Origin: Phallusia mammillata
Taxonomy: Eukaryota > Chordata > Ascidiacea > Phlebobranchia > Ascidiidae
Length of the DNA stretch: 64,000 bases
Direction of reading: 5' to 3'
NCBI GenBank assembly: GCA_003260075.1
Contig: QLIY01000136.1
Span: 161,353-225,352 of the forward strand
Part shown: piece after piece, positions 1-15,100 of the stretch
How the letters are laid out: the number at the start of each line of letters is the position of its first letter
Numbering within the stretch: position 1 is the stretch's first letter
Made by a program: the position numbers and the translations under genes
Notes under the pieces: model-generated
Told to the model about the DNA's origin: nothing
Databases searched by the model: none
What the model saw: only the letters and a program-made list of their open reading frames with translations

Positions 1-44
1 TTATATAAAAGTTCACCTAGTTATTGCAGACTGAATCTACATAC

Positions 45-170
45 CCATAGTGTTTTCAGATACACCGATGACAACGTATTCTACAACTCCAGGTGTTGTG
101 TTTATGCTGATGGTGATCGCAGACTCGGTGTTATTGATGAAACTGGCAACCGTAAGGAAAGGATCGTGAA
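45..170 (-). CDS. Exon 134: start of another FN3-like domain; gene continues left
   Basis: 42 residues, phase 1-1: [40 protein letters not shown]. Probably the first half of an FN3 domain whose remainder lies outside the window. Confidence 0.65.
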
Positions 171-3100
171 CTGAAAAGGAATAATAACGTTTTCAAAATA
201 CACAAACTTAGTGCTTTTTGTAACATAGTAGTAAACATCATAAAATCTGCTTATTATATCTGTTAATTTATGCATCACTGATGATAACCGTTTGGCAAAG
301 CCCTAAGGTTTTGACTCAGTCCATCCTAGTACGGTTTGTCATTGGTTAACTTGCTTTGTATATGTAGTATTAAGTGTGTTTTAGTCTAATGATCAATTGG
401 TAATGGTTGTATTCAAATAAAGATTTAGGTTAAAAATAAAGAAAGTTTAATGTAAATGAAAAAGTTCAACGTCATTTTTCTATACTACTTTACTACATCA
501 CTCTTACAAAATTTTAACAATAATTAAAAAACAAAATGTTTGAAAACACAAGTGAGTCGAAGAACATTTCAGGCCTGTTTAAATTCGAAATTGCAAATCG
601 ACTGTTTTAGTTAATCTCAAACATTTGATTTTCTCGTACTGACATTTCCATTAGGCATTGTAAGGTATATCCCCTGTGATAAAATAGGACTGTTTTTTTA
701 TGTTTGGTGCATAAACCAACCTAATTTTCTTCCGTAAGTTGTTTTTAAAATAACCACGGTCTTTGCTGGCATTATGTAAGAATCTGTGCCAAGGTGTTAT
801 TGTGTATTGCCGTTTTCACTAAGCTTCACTTTATGAAGACTAGTAAGCAGCGTTTACCATTACGTTACATTGCAAAGTCCTTTGAAACGTGTTTACTATT
901 TTTGCGCATATGACGGTTAAGAATATTTGTTGTGTTAACAAGGCCTGCCTGCAAACATGGGGGGGGGGTAGTTTTTGTCCTGTAGGTATACTACTTAATT
1001 GTAGCACCCTGCTAAACAAAAAATGTTTTGATCCTGAACATTCCAAACATATTTAAATTCGAATTTCTACATCGACTGTTTTGGTTAATCCCAACTATTT
1101 CATTTTCTCGTACTGACATTTCCTTTAGGCATTGCAACGTATAGCTCCTGTGATAACATACAATTGCTTTAGAAGTTTGTTGCATAAACCAATCTAATTT
1201 TGGTATTTTTAATAAACCACCGCTTTTGGCAAGAAACGAAGGCACATGATCCGGTACATCTACTTTACACCTTATGCAAGACTCTATGCCAAGGTGTTTT
1301 TGTTATTGCCGTTTTCACTAAGCTTCACTTTATGAAGAGACCAGTAAGAAGCGTTTATAATAATGTTATATTGCAAAGTCCCGAAACGTGTTTACTATTT
1401 TTGGGCATATAGCGTTTAAGAATATTTGTTGTGTTAACAAGGCCTGCCTACAAACATGAAAACATTTCAACCGAAATTATAGGTAAATATGATAACTTAC
1501 TTGTGTAGACAGATTCCCTCAAAACAGCACGCCCTGGGAAGTCATTAACAGCCGTCACTGATATATTAAACTCTGTTCCACTGGTTAGTGAAGCAAGGTC
1601 CAGCTCGGAAACAGTCGAAGTCTGTAAATAAAGCTCGGTAAATTGCCCGTTTTAAGACAACAATAAGTCAATTTAGTAATAAACAGATGTTACATCTGTT
1701 CTCGAGAAGCCTGATCCGTCGTTGATTGTCACTTCATAAGATGTTGCACCTCGCACATCGTCCCAGGTTAATGCAACACTGTTGATTGTTTGATTGAGTA
1801 GCATGGTGTTCGCGGTTACGCCCGGTCCTATAGTGACATAAGATTTCTTGTGCTTACAAAGGTGAGTAACTTTTTGTTAAATAAGAAAGAAATTCACAAT
1901 AACGAATTACCTTTTTATAGACATGATCGTTTAAAAGTTTAAAGACTGTAACATGCTGCTTAGTACTGCAGGAAAGTAATTGTGTCAACGTTTGTGTGGC
2001 ATCGAACAGGTTTAGTGAGAAACGTTTTTTTAGCCTGTTACTCTCAACAAGCTGGAGTGCCGTAAGGTGGCTTCATTAGCTTAAAAGGCCAATTTAGAGT
2101 CACCAGCTGCATTGATGAAGTCCAAAACAATATAGGCCTTAACAATACGCACTGAGTGTAGAAGTATATACTTTTAGGTATTGTCAGACATAAACGAGAA
2201 TTGGCGCTTTTCGTAAACACTGAACTTGATAAAGTATTTGCACTTCCAGAGGAACAAGGTACTCACGTGTTACTTGCAGTATATCCAGGTATGGCATAGC
2301 CATAATTCCAGTACTGGGACATCCCTCTATGGACGTGATGCATATAATGCTACTACCCACATTTAAAACGTACGCCGTTCCACTCATCAGAGCAGTAAAG
2401 TTTGCGGTGGTAATAGCCTGTCAATAAAAAGAAACGAATCAGTTTAACACGTTATTAAGAGGTTTTCCACGTAGTACATTGGGGCGATAGAAGCAGTTTT
2501 CGTGCATTTGTATAATATTGACAAATCTTATCCTAAAACATATTTACATTTGGGTTTGGTATTGTAATGTCACTAAGTGCTCCTAGAAAGGACGCAAATA
2601 AAACCTATTTCGCCCTTCTTGATGATCCCCAAATACACCAATAGTTCCAAATAAGTCACTGAATCGAGAATACAATTACAAAACGAATTTTATTGGGGGG
2701 GGGGAGTATTGTAATGTCACTAAGTGCTCCTAGAAAGGACGGAAATAAAACCTATTTCGTCCTCCTCGATGATCCCCAAATACACCAATAGTCCCAAATA
2801 AGTCACTGAATCGAGAATACAATTACAAAACGAATTTTATTCTATGTGAGTTGTGTTTTCAGACCAATATCACTTCCACAAAATCACATTAAACGTGCAA
2901 AAATTAAGCTAGTTTCGTTTTGTAGGTGCCAAACACTATTCCTTACGGTAGTTTGAGGGTCCACAGTTGCAGAGGTATTCAGTGATAAATCGTAAAAGGA
3001 TGTACCGGGGAACGGAGTCCATGTAATAGCTATGAAGGTTTCTTCAATCGCAACAAATGTCCATAGCACTAAAAGGAAGGAAAAAAGAAGAAAAAAACCC

Positions 3101-6100
3101 ATCATAGACATACTATTACAGCTTTTTAATTGATTTTTTTCAAATAGTGCGTAAAAAGTGCTGGGGCCCAGACCATCCAAACGAATGAGTATATTATCTA
3201 AGGCTCATGGTGATTATAAAACAATCAAAAGTTAAAGTCCTTTCTTTAAACGCGTGGACCAAAAATCCAGTTAAAATTCACCATTCTCCTTTGAAGTTAA
3301 AACTGTACTTGTTTACGTGTTTAACTAAATATTCCCAGAGACAGTTTAGGAGAAAAATAATGCAACTTCGTGGTTTCCTACAGCGATAGTTAGGACGCAT
3401 AGAAACTACATCTTTTAAATAAACTACCTATTTACAACACGTCGCTATAAACCCTTTAGGGTTTTATTTACATTTTTGAGTTTCACAACTTCAAATACAA
3501 CAATACTTTACGATACGATTTTATGACACAGCTTTTGTCATTCTTTCCGTTGTGTTTTTACAAACAACATGAAATCAAATCCAAATATTACTTACTTGTT
3601 TCAATTCTGTCCGAGAATTGACCAATAGATCCCACAACGAACGCAACAGATACGTTGTAAACGTTGTCGGATGGCGAGACGTCCGTGATAGTAAAAGGTG
3701 GAGCGTTGGTGTTGTTTTCGCGAATTAACATGTCTCCAAGGAGAACTTCTATGACATATTCCGTGGCATTGGGAGTGAGGTCCCAAGTAATCTCGAAGTC
3801 AGTCACGCGGGGGGGGGGGTGTTTTCGCGAATTAACATGTCTCCAAGGCGAACTTCTATGTGATATACCGTGGCATTGGGAGTGAGGTCCCAAGTAATCT
3901 CGAAGTCAGTCACGCCTACTCTTACCAGTCGCAAACCGTTGACCGTCACTTCACCTGCAAGGTGCAGTTTTCGGTTTGTAGTAGCACCCAAGAAAAAGTG
4001 TTTTTTGTAGACGTTAAGTTATACAGCAGTGTTCCAAGTTTACCAAACTTTAATATGTTTTTCGGGGGGGGGGGCAAGAAAAAGTGTTTTTTGTAGACGT
4101 TTTGAAGTTATACAGCAGTGTTCCAAGTTTACCAAACTTTAATATGTTTTTCAATGCATCTTAATAGACCAACAGCTTAGTTAATAAATTGCCTAAAAAT
4201 ATCCACCATGGCAAAATATTTTAGTTTTACCTTAATACGCCACAATATTTTTAAATATTATCTATTTCGTTCATTTCTCGTTTGCTACAAATTGTTTAAG
4301 CCGCTTTAAAGCATGAGTATTTTTAAATATCGCAACTTTAAAGATATGAGAACTTTATAAGACTAGTTGACTAAATACAAAACCTTCAGGTTCATTGACA
4401 TAAACATGAATTTGTTTTTTGAAAAAAACGAAGCAAATCATTGATTAGAAGTTACGTACAATTAAATTATACTTTGTGACAAAAATTGGCACTTACAAAT
4501 AATCTTACAAATAGGGGGGGGGGAGTTGACTAAATACAAAACCTTCTGGTTCTTTGACATAAACATGAATTTGTTTTTGTTTTTTGAAAAAAACGAAGCA
4601 AATCATTGATCAGAAGTTATGTACAATTACATTATACTTTGTGACAAAAATTGGCACTTACAAATAATCTTACAAATAAACCATATTTTATCCTGTAGTT
4701 TTGCCGTTTTCGCTAAAAGACATTGAGTATAGGTATTTTTTGAAAATATCAAACAAACATATAGACTACGGTAAGTATTTAAACTCAGAAATACTATATT
4801 AATTTAGTCTTTATACTTACTCGACGTGTTGACAATAGCATCAAAAGTGGGGCTAGTCCGTTGAACGTTGTTGTGGTCTAACGCCTCGACACTGAAAACA
4901 AACGTGTACGTGCTGTCCGGAACCAAGTTTTCAATCAACTGAGAAAACACGCCGCCTGATTCGGCGCTGGAGTTAAACGTTTCGGTTCGAGTCGGATCTG
5001 ACCCTCTCGTAATTTCGATAATGTAACTGACCACACGGGGAACAGCGTCAAAGGTCACTTGATGAGTAGAACCGGTCGCGGCCACGTCGACGTAGTTTAA
5101 CACTCGAGGCGCTAAAAGCAAAAAAACAACAACAAAATGATCATATATAACCGCAAACAGAGCAGGAACTTGGCCGAATGTTTCGGTGCGCCTTAGCCAC
5201 ATACAGGCATAAAAGAACCTGATGAAAACCCGGGATTCGTCCCAAGGAACCTCGGTTCGAACCCCGTGACAAAAAAGTATACATACAAATATAACTGCAA
5301 ACATTGTTTGTTGTTATTTGTTTATGGCTAAACCTAAAAAGGTCATTTTGCTTTGCGACACGATACTTTAAACAAAATAGTCGAAAGTAAATTTAATAAT
5401 AAATGGAATTACTAGTGGTAAAGGTTGTAGTGTTACTGAAGTCCGTAAAAGCGGCAGAGGATGGATAAATCGATACTAGCGCTCGAACTCTCGCAGTGCA
5501 GATTTCATTAGAACGTGTTGTGTAGTCGAATATGTCCATCGTTCCAGGTGCCCGTTGGGTTGTTGTGCTACCTTCGCACACGACTAAAAAAAGAAAAGTT
5601 TCCAATCAAGTTTTCATTGATGTACTTTCCGCACAACGCAAACCGTTCATAACCCTCGATTTTAGGTTACGAGAGCTTTATATGTAGGGGGGGGGGAGTC
5701 CATCGTTCCAGGTGTCCGTTGGGTTGTTGTGCTACCTTCGCACACGACTAAAAAAGAAAAGTTTCCAAACCGTTCATAACCCTCGATTTTAGGTTACGAG
5801 AGCTTTATATGTAAACAGGAATAATTAAGCCAAAATAGAACACGATGTTCGGCGTTCTAAAACATGTTGAAACATGCACAAAACAAAACCATTAGGATTG
5901 GTAGCAATTTAACCAGCAGGCGATCGTTTGTAAATTTATAATTAAAAGTTTGTTAATCATTGGATTAGTTTAATAAAACACAAACAATTGGTAAATTAAG
6001 TACGCTTTCGGCATTTTGGGGGACACAATAGACCACTTTTACTCGTGTCGGCAACGATACACAGAAAACTGACTGCTTGACTTACTTGAAGTCAACACTA

Positions 6101-9100
6101 CGTAATTTCAAAAATACTTAGATTTGTAAGCAGATGCTACACACTTACCTTCTACTTCGTACTCCGTTGCATTCTCGACCGAGGTGTATTCGAATGTTGC
6201 CATATCATCTCCGACTGAGACGGTCAGGCCTGGAGCAGGGGGAACTCCAGAAACTTTGTAAAAAGGTAAATGGTAAAGGACACGTTACAACGGGGATGTT
6301 ACTTGGGGCACAGAAGCACTTACCCGCAGTTGCAGCGCCAAAGTTGGTCGTATTTGCTGGTGTAAAGTCTTCGCCCATGGCTGTCGAGTTTGTTGTATCC
6401 GAAGTGGCCTCACCATTCATTATCACACTTCCGTTTCTAAATATTTAAAAACTGTTAAAATGCTTATCAATATGTCTGCAATAGCGTATTTTTAAGATTT
6501 TGCAGTTGTGATTAAAACATCGCATTTTTTTTGCTTGCAATCAAGATATTCCCTTTCTTTCTTTTGATCCCCGGATCAGTAACAATCCTTCAGGTTGTTG
6601 GATACAAATTTAAATATTTAAATTACAAACATAGCTGCGTATTCGAGACTACTATTTTAAGAAACCTAGTCTATGTCTCATTTCAAAGATATAAACGAAT
6701 ATTAAATTTATGTAAGGTTACAGTACTTAACACATCTTACAGTAATACAAAACTGTACTTTATGTAACACGATAAGCTTGAGATTTGACCGACCTGAAAC
6801 TTGTGACTGTAAACGAGGTGTAGGTAAGATTCAAGCTTGCTGCGTTAAGTTCATCCAAAAAGGCACGTGCAAATAAATCGATTAGAGTCACAGAAGCGCT
6901 ACTTGTTAAATCGTTAAGATCTGCACTGAAAACTCGACCAATCAGAGGGACACTGTACGGGATCACGATACTCCCTGTAATGATAAAACGGCTATAACGG
7001 CAGTAGAAACACAAACTATACAATACACCTAGGTTTGCAGGCATTAATTCGGTTTTACAATAGAAGCTGACAACGTTGTGCGGTTGGTCAGACTGTTCTT
7101 TGTTAAATTATATTACATTTTGACTATGACTAAATAATGTTTACAAACCAGATGTATGTCAGTATATTTCTATTAAAAAAACGAAAAAATTTGCACATAT
7201 ATTTTACCAAAACGAACATGAATACATTAGACCAGGGCTTCTCAAACTGTGGGTCGCGAAATATAATTTTGGGGTCGCAAAACATCTTGCGTTATTATGT
7301 TATTGTCCCAATAAATGGTATACGTACGAACAAAATCTATATAATGCAACAGTCGCATCACCAGCTTTTAAATCGGATTGTAGAAATACCATATCTTGGC
7401 GACCCTATAAAAATCGCCTCGCGGGCTAAGTTTGGAAAGCCTGCGCAAGTGCATGTAAACTATGCGACCCGCGCGAATTATCATAAAACTTATCTGGCCC
7501 GAAGTGAACAATGTTTGATGACCCCTGGGCTTTGCCCATCAAGGGGTAACGTAGAAATTTCTTTTCTAAATTGGAGTCGCAGAGCAAGAAAATTTGAGAA
7601 GCCCTGCATTAGACGACAAAAACCAGGCTTAAATCTTCTCGAAACCAAGACTAACTACATGAAATATGCAGTTTAAAACAGTGTCAGTCTCGTGTATATC
7701 AAGTTTGTCCCCCCCCCCTCAGAGGGACACTGTACGGGATCACGATACTCCCTGTAATGATAAAACTGCTATAACGGCAGTAGAAACACAAACAATACAA
7801 TACACCTAGGTTTGCAGGCAGTAATTCGGTTTTACAATATAAGCTGACAACGTTGTGTGGTTGGTCAGACTGTTTTTTGTTAAATTATATTGCATTTTGA
7901 CTATGACTAAATAATGTTTACAAACCAGATGCATGTCAGTATATTTCTATTAATAAAACGAAGTTTGAAGATTTGCATATATTTTCCCAAAACGAACATG
8001 AATACATTAGACGACAAGAACTTGGCTTAAATCTTGTCGAACCAGGACTAACTACACGAAATCTGCAGTTTAAAACAGTGTCAGTCTCGTACTTCGATAT
8101 GGCAGTATAACGCTTACGTGTCGACGTCGCTGTAGAAGGCGAGAAACTGGCCCCAGTAATGATTGTAGTGGAACCTGTCTGCGTGAGAACCACAGCAGAC
8201 ACTGAGTAGTTGGTGTTAGGGTTAAGACCACAAATCTCCACTAGAGGTGTTGACGAGTTAGCCAGCGTCTCCATTCCCGCTTCCGCTCTTGCCTAAATAT
8301 TCAAAAATTCACATTAAGTTCAACATGTAACATAATCCACCCTCTATGCCGTATTACTGTACTGACATTATAAGAAATAAGTTTTAAACCGTTTTTTTTT
8401 GTCTTATCACAAATTTTGGTGGTAAAATTTGCACCCAAGTTGCTTAAACAAGTTTCTTTAAGATCATACATCTCTATTTCATGATTTTGACCTTTAATTC
8501 ACCCAGTTGAGAACTTTGACTTAGTACTGTACGCTGAGTAATACTGTATACACCCAATATTTGCAAATTACACTAGTCGTATGCAAAAGCATTATCAATA
8601 TGAATAAAAGTAAGTTAACCTTTGGAACCAGAAACAAAATCGTACCTGATAATTACCGAAGCCAAAGGTCGGATCGACAAAGACAGTAATGCAAGTTGTT
8701 GTTGTAGAAACAATAACAGGGGCCAACAGGAGAGGAATTTCTGTAAGAACCAGTAAATACGGTTTCACAACAAGCAAAAAATTCAAGAAAAAAGACGGAT
8801 ATACCTGACAATTTGAAATTACTTGTGCAACCAAAAACGAAAATATTTTAACATATTACGCATTTTGTGCAGCAAAACAAACCTTAGGCTGAACAATCTA
8901 AGCTGCAGTGGAATTTAAAGAAACGATGGGAATGTTTTTAGGTTGTTCTGACCTAACTCGAGTTAAAACGTTTTCATAATTAAAAAAAGCCCACATGCAA
9001 ATTAAACAAATGCAAACGTCGGTGAAAAAATGCAATTGGCAGAAAAGCTCCGTAAGGTTAATACAAATTAAACGTTTTCTGACCTTGCCTTACTTTTTAA

Positions 9101-12100
9101 TTTTGCGTTTTTCATGCTTTAACCCCAACCAATGTTCCTTAAGTAGTTTTAAATTAGTCCGCAATAATTTTGTGACATTTTTTTCACTAACAATAGCAAA
9201 CAACTCTCAAACGCAATTATTCACTTTTCTTCTTGTTAACATAGGCAATTAGCCTTCAACTATAGTACATATTAAACAAAAATTTACTTTACTCTTTTCT
9301 CACCCAAACATAGACTGGAATTTTCAGCATAAAAACCCGCGCTGCACATGCACGTAAAGCTGCCAATGTTGTCGATACAGCCTGCGTTAGGCTGGCATGG
9401 TCCAGGGGTAGTGTCGCATTCATTGATGTTCTCACAAACTGTCCCATCACCCATGAATCCAACATTACAGGTGCAATTAAAACCACCCATTGTGTTGTCG
9501 CACGTAGATCTTTCGGCAGAACAATTGTTCAAAGAATCACTTGCACACTCGTCTGCACATAAAAATGTTTTTGCTGTCATTAAAAATGCCTTTGGAAGCA
9601 CTTGCAAGTGTACACGTATTTATGAAAATCTCCAGTTATAGGAACAAAATTTACCTGGTAAACTGTGAAATACCGGCTTGTTTTCACAAACTATTGTTGT
9701 AATTGCTTAAAAAGTGTTGGAAAAAGCACTTATTTTACATTTTTGACTTAACGCAAGTCCTACATTTGAAAAGGCTTGGCGCAATTTCTCGAAGTAAATA
9801 AACATGGCTGTTTAGCATAGACTTGACAGAGAATGAAAGCAAATCTGTTTTCGCGATACTTTGCTAACTATTACTACCTACCAATGTCAACACAATTTCC
9901 CCCTATCAACATGTATCCTGACGAACAAGTGCAGTTAAATCCTCCCAAGCTGTTTTCACATTCAGAGTTCGAGGGGCATGCGGTACCATCCGTACATTCG
10001 TTGATGTCCATGCAAGTCTACAAGGAAGAAAAATACAGGAATTAAAACGAAACACAAAACAGTTTAAAATCATAACCTACTAGTTCAAAGATCGGCCAAG
10101 TGAATTACAAATGCATATTTCAGTAGTGGTATTATTCCAATACGACATGATTGGAAATAAACAGTGTCTGTTTAGCCTAATCAAATGTAATACTACAAAA
10201 ACACAGCCAACACGTGCAAAAATATTTTCTTTCTAAATACTAGTAGGTCGACACAAACCTATTTTATAAACAAAAAAGTTGGGACGATAAGTCATCATAA
10301 TGTTAGTGTAATAAATAACTAATGTAACAAATATAAGCATGTTCCCAAAGGTTGCCGACCCCTGTTCTAGCGTGACTTTTGATAAAGAACAGTTATTCAT
10401 CTGACAGAACATACGTTGACATCACAATAAACCATTGGGGACCAGTTGAACAAAAAACTAATATTAAAAAGAAATGAAATCGACCCAGGACAAGTGGAAA
10501 TCGGTTCCAATAATTTCACTTACCATTCCATCGCCAGAATATCCAGCAAGACAAATGCATTGAAACGAGCCTAAGTTGTCCATACACATTGAGTTGTCAG
10601 CTGGACATACGTCTGCTGTAGAATTTGCACACTCATTGATGTTGTTACAGGTTTCGCCCACCAGCTCGTATCCCTCCCTGGAAGAGTTACGTGGTTATCA
10701 ACAGTGGTTAGAAAAATTTACAATAAAGACATTATTTAACAAAGTTGCCGTTCAACCGGTATGGTGCTAGACAAAATACTCGTTCTTTTTTAATTACTTG
10801 TAATTCAGCTGACGTTTCGGCCTTCAGAACAATGAGGCTTCTTCAAACCAATGAAGTAAAATTCGTACGAGCACACAGGCGATACAACAAACTCGTCCTT
10901 TTACTGACCTGCAGTTGCACATAAATGATCCGTCGTTGTTAAGGCACACTTGTGAGTCGTTGTTACAGGTTGTAGCAGTAATACACTCATCCACGTCAAC
11001 GCAAGTGAAAACGTCACCACCCCTGCGTTAAAAGAATCGGTTGATCACAATTCTCCACTAAGGGCGTTATTGTAAAATGTCCAATCTTTACCTTTGGTAT
11101 CCAGGATTACAGTCGCACTGAAATGATCCCTGGAGGTTTAAACATTCTGATGCCCTTACTGAACAGTTGTTGGCTGATGTACATTCGTCAACGTCCATGC
11201 ACCCCCCCCCCCTCGTCCTTTTACTGACCTGCAGTTGCACATAAATGATCCGTCGTTGTTCACGCACACTTGTGAGTCGTTGTTACAGGTCGTAGCAGTA
11301 ATGCACTCATCCACGTCAACGCATGTGAAAACGTCACCACCCCTGTGTTAAAAGAATATGTTCATCAAAATTTTCGTAATTGTAAAATGCTTAATGCATA
11401 CCTTTGGTATCCAGGATTACAGTCGCACTGAAATGATCCCTGGATGTTTAAACATTCTGATGCCATTACTGAACAGTTGTTGGCTAATGTACATTCGTCA
11501 ACGTCCATGCACAGACTGCCGTTCTTTACATACCCAGCATTGCATTCGCAGCTAAAAGCAGAATAAGTTGTGTTTATGGTTTGACACTTAAATACTGAAC
11601 AAAGGTTAAGAAAATAACTGATTGTAATTCAACGGCTGATTGCCAACATGCAAACATGCCTAACCTGCTTTTCTGAGACAAACTAAGGCGTAACAACAAA
11701 GCTTGCTTTTATCCTGACCAACTCACAGTAGCAAAAAGTGGTTTCAACGGTAAATTCAGTTACCTGAAGTTTCCAACTGTGTTTACACACTCTGAATTCA
11801 ATACGGAGGCACAAGGCATACTTCCATCATTACATTCATCAACATCATCGCATCGTGTGTTGTTTGTAGTATTTACGCTGAATCCGGCGTTGCACGAGCA
11901 GTTGAAATTTTCGAAAATCGGTTGGCAATTTTGTTCACACGGATTTGATTCACATAAGTCTACCGTGGAGCAGTTCCGTCCGTCACCTAAGACACAAAAG
12001 TTAACCCTGAGGCAACAGCAAAGATTATGTTTTGTCATTGCAACGCCAATACAGTCATACGCGTTTAGGTATAATTTCTTTTCTTTCAAGTTACTTTATC

Positions 12101-15100
12101 TTTTTTACAATAGTTGTCACTTTTAAAGTTTAAAAACAGGCATTTATGCAAATATCAATATTAATATTAAAAAAAAAACTTTAGAGACAACAACGTGAGG
12201 AAACTAGATAAATGCGTTCATCGTGAAATTTGTCCTTTGAGCCCCCCCCCCCCAAGTTTAAAAACAGGCATTTATGCGAATATCAATATTAACATTAAAA
12301 AAAAACTTTAGAAACAACAACGTGATGAAACTAGATAAATGCGTTCATCGTGAAATTTGTCCTTTGAGCCGCAGTTTTTCACACTTCAGCAGTTTTTCAC
12401 ACTTCGGAGGGGGTTTGAGTAGAAATGTATTTTTACCTATTGTTCCTTCTGGACAATCGCTACAGTTAAATCCAGTTCCCGGCGCGGCAACATCTGTGCA
12501 ATTCACACCGGTGAAACATGCGGACATGACACACTCATTTCGATCCTCCGAACATCTTTCTCCGTCGTAAGCGTCGGTGCACAAACATCCAACAATCTGG
12601 TAATTATAGAGAGGTCAAAACAAGTGAAAAACAAAATTTGTCTTTCTTCTAACTTTAAAGGGGATTGCATCATATAGGTTACTGGACATTAATATTTACT
12701 GGAAACAAAATTAACAAGTGGCAAGTGGATAAAACTTGTTTGCTTGATATGTGCATGTGAGTGTTATGCTCAAAAGATAAGAAAGGCAACAGTGATTCAC
12801 AGTTAAGTCCTGCTGTATCTATTATTAAAGAAGTTGCTTTGATAAACCAGTTTACGTTTTTACATAACAAATGCATTAGAATTTTTACCTATAGTATTTA
12901 TACGGAACCAGGCTTAGGTAAAAAAAAAACAATATTTGTAGACTTACGATAAACTCGTTCGCTCCCGACAACGTTTCGTTAAACTGACAAGTTGCGTTGT
13001 TAAAGCAAGCGCACAGTTTTACAGGGATGGTCAAAGCCGCCACGCCACCTTGCGAGTCTGTAGCTTGGATAACTAATGACAAGTTGCCTGTGGTTATGTT
13101 GGGGTTCATCGGGGTCCAAGTTACAACACCGGTCACTAAAAACATATACATATATATAATATTGGTCACAATAGAACTACTGTAATGCTTATCAACGTCA
13201 CTGCACTGATTGCTAGCAAATAAATCTGTTAGCTAAAGTCTTTCCTTAGTTTCTGCTACAATGCTTGAACTTAACTTTTAGGTATTTTCAAGCTTACAAT
13301 GCATGTAAACCGTTCATCGCAAAAACAACTGAGTTTAGATCATCCAAAAACATTTCCACTTGGGCCAAGTAGTTTTTATGCGTCATGTTTTAAACCCCCA
13401 AATACGGTCACACGGCCCAAATACCCAACATAAAAAAACAAGTATAAGTGTCGTTTTAAAGTTACTTGAGTCAACCACCCCCCCCCCTTTTATGCGTCAT
13501 GTTTTAAACCCCCAAATACGGTCACACGGCCCAAACACCCAACATAAAAAAACAAGTATAAGAGTCGTTTCAAAGTTACTTAAGTCAACCGCGATTCCAG
13601 GTATGCTGTTGTCGGAAACGATATCAAAGGTAAATGTGTCACCATCAACGTCAGTAGCCATCACAGTAAATGTTCCAGCTACGTTTAGTTCAACTTGGAA
13701 GAATCCGTCCACAAAATCACCATTGTCCACAATTGTAATATTTGGAGGATTGTTTTCTGTAAATTAAACGAAATTTTTAACAGTACAACAAGCATGCCTT
13801 GATATATTTTTTTAAATCACTGATTTTACCATTTGCTGTAGCTGCGGCCTGCGAACCGGTAGAAGCTGACAACGTGTTGGCGCCGATCTCTGTTCGATTC
13901 GTTGTAAGAACATCGTATAGACAAGTAGTCGATACTTGACCGTCGGATGTGCAGTTGGCGAGAGTCAGATTAAACAGTTCCGTTCCTCTTTGATCGGCAA
14001 CAAGATCCTCGAGGAACGGCGGTTCGGTTGGATTGGTTGGATTGTGGAAAGCAAAATTATCATTGCCCATGTTGGTGTAATTAAAAATACTTTCCATCTC
14101 ACTAATTTGCCCTAGCAAGCAAACCACATTAGTCTTACCCTAATTTTCGGCATTGATTTATTGCAATAACCTACAGCTTTGACCGAATGGGAATAAAAGA
14201 CGCTCGGAAAGGGTTCCATTTAAAATGTCCACATTCGCAGTTGGCTGGAGGTCAGTAAAGTTCAGCATAGTGCCGTTGCGGAATTCGAAGTCGTCCTCCT
14301 TGTCTCCATTCCAATTGCCTTCGAGACACATTGTCGTTAATTTTACGTTCAAAATCTCTTCACACGTTATTCAGAAGCTTTACCCATCAGGCCTCGCATG
14401 TTTCCTCTCAAACTGTCCGAGCCAGTAAATGAGAGCGACAGAATTCCAGTTGTGACCGTTATTTCCATTGTTGAGCCGCCTGGGAACTTTGCAGTGTGTG
14501 TTCCTTCGTCATTCACTGAGAGAGCTACACCTCCAAAAAGTTCTTCCACTACAAACAAACCGAAAATCCATTGACTATACAAGTGCAACTTTTTAGTGTT
14601 ACATGTTCACAGTGCCTTTTTGTGAGTTAAATGAATTATATCTATTGTATTTGGAACTAAAGATTTTTAAAAATGTTTAAACGAAATATTACTGTGTAAA
14701 AACGTTGACCCATAAACAAACGCAACGCAAACATTTACGCGTTTTTGCAGAAATCTATCAAATGTGGCTGCTCAAGAAAAGGGCAATTCAAAACTCTGTT
14801 TTCGTCCATAGTGACACACAAGTAAACAAAGCATATAACTACGCTTACTTGTGGTAAGACCAGTAACGACTGCTCCATCAACTTTCACAATGATTTGTGT
14901 ATCGTTGGTAGGGTCGGCTTCAAATTGAATCTGTGGGACATAAAACATGTTTCAAATGATAGGCAAAAAGACATAAACTTGGCATTAGCGACTTTAACTG
15001 TTAACTGTATGTTATAACAATATCTAACAGTCCAACTACTTCACAAACTTAGTCTTAAACTTACCCTTGAGGAGTTGTTGGCAATGTCTTGGGCTGCAAA

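Noticed and set aside
7137..7676. Longest plus-strand frame (179 codons)
   Set aside because: It covers a 374-bp transposon and its flanks, has no domain resemblance, and the allelic copy lacks the central part.
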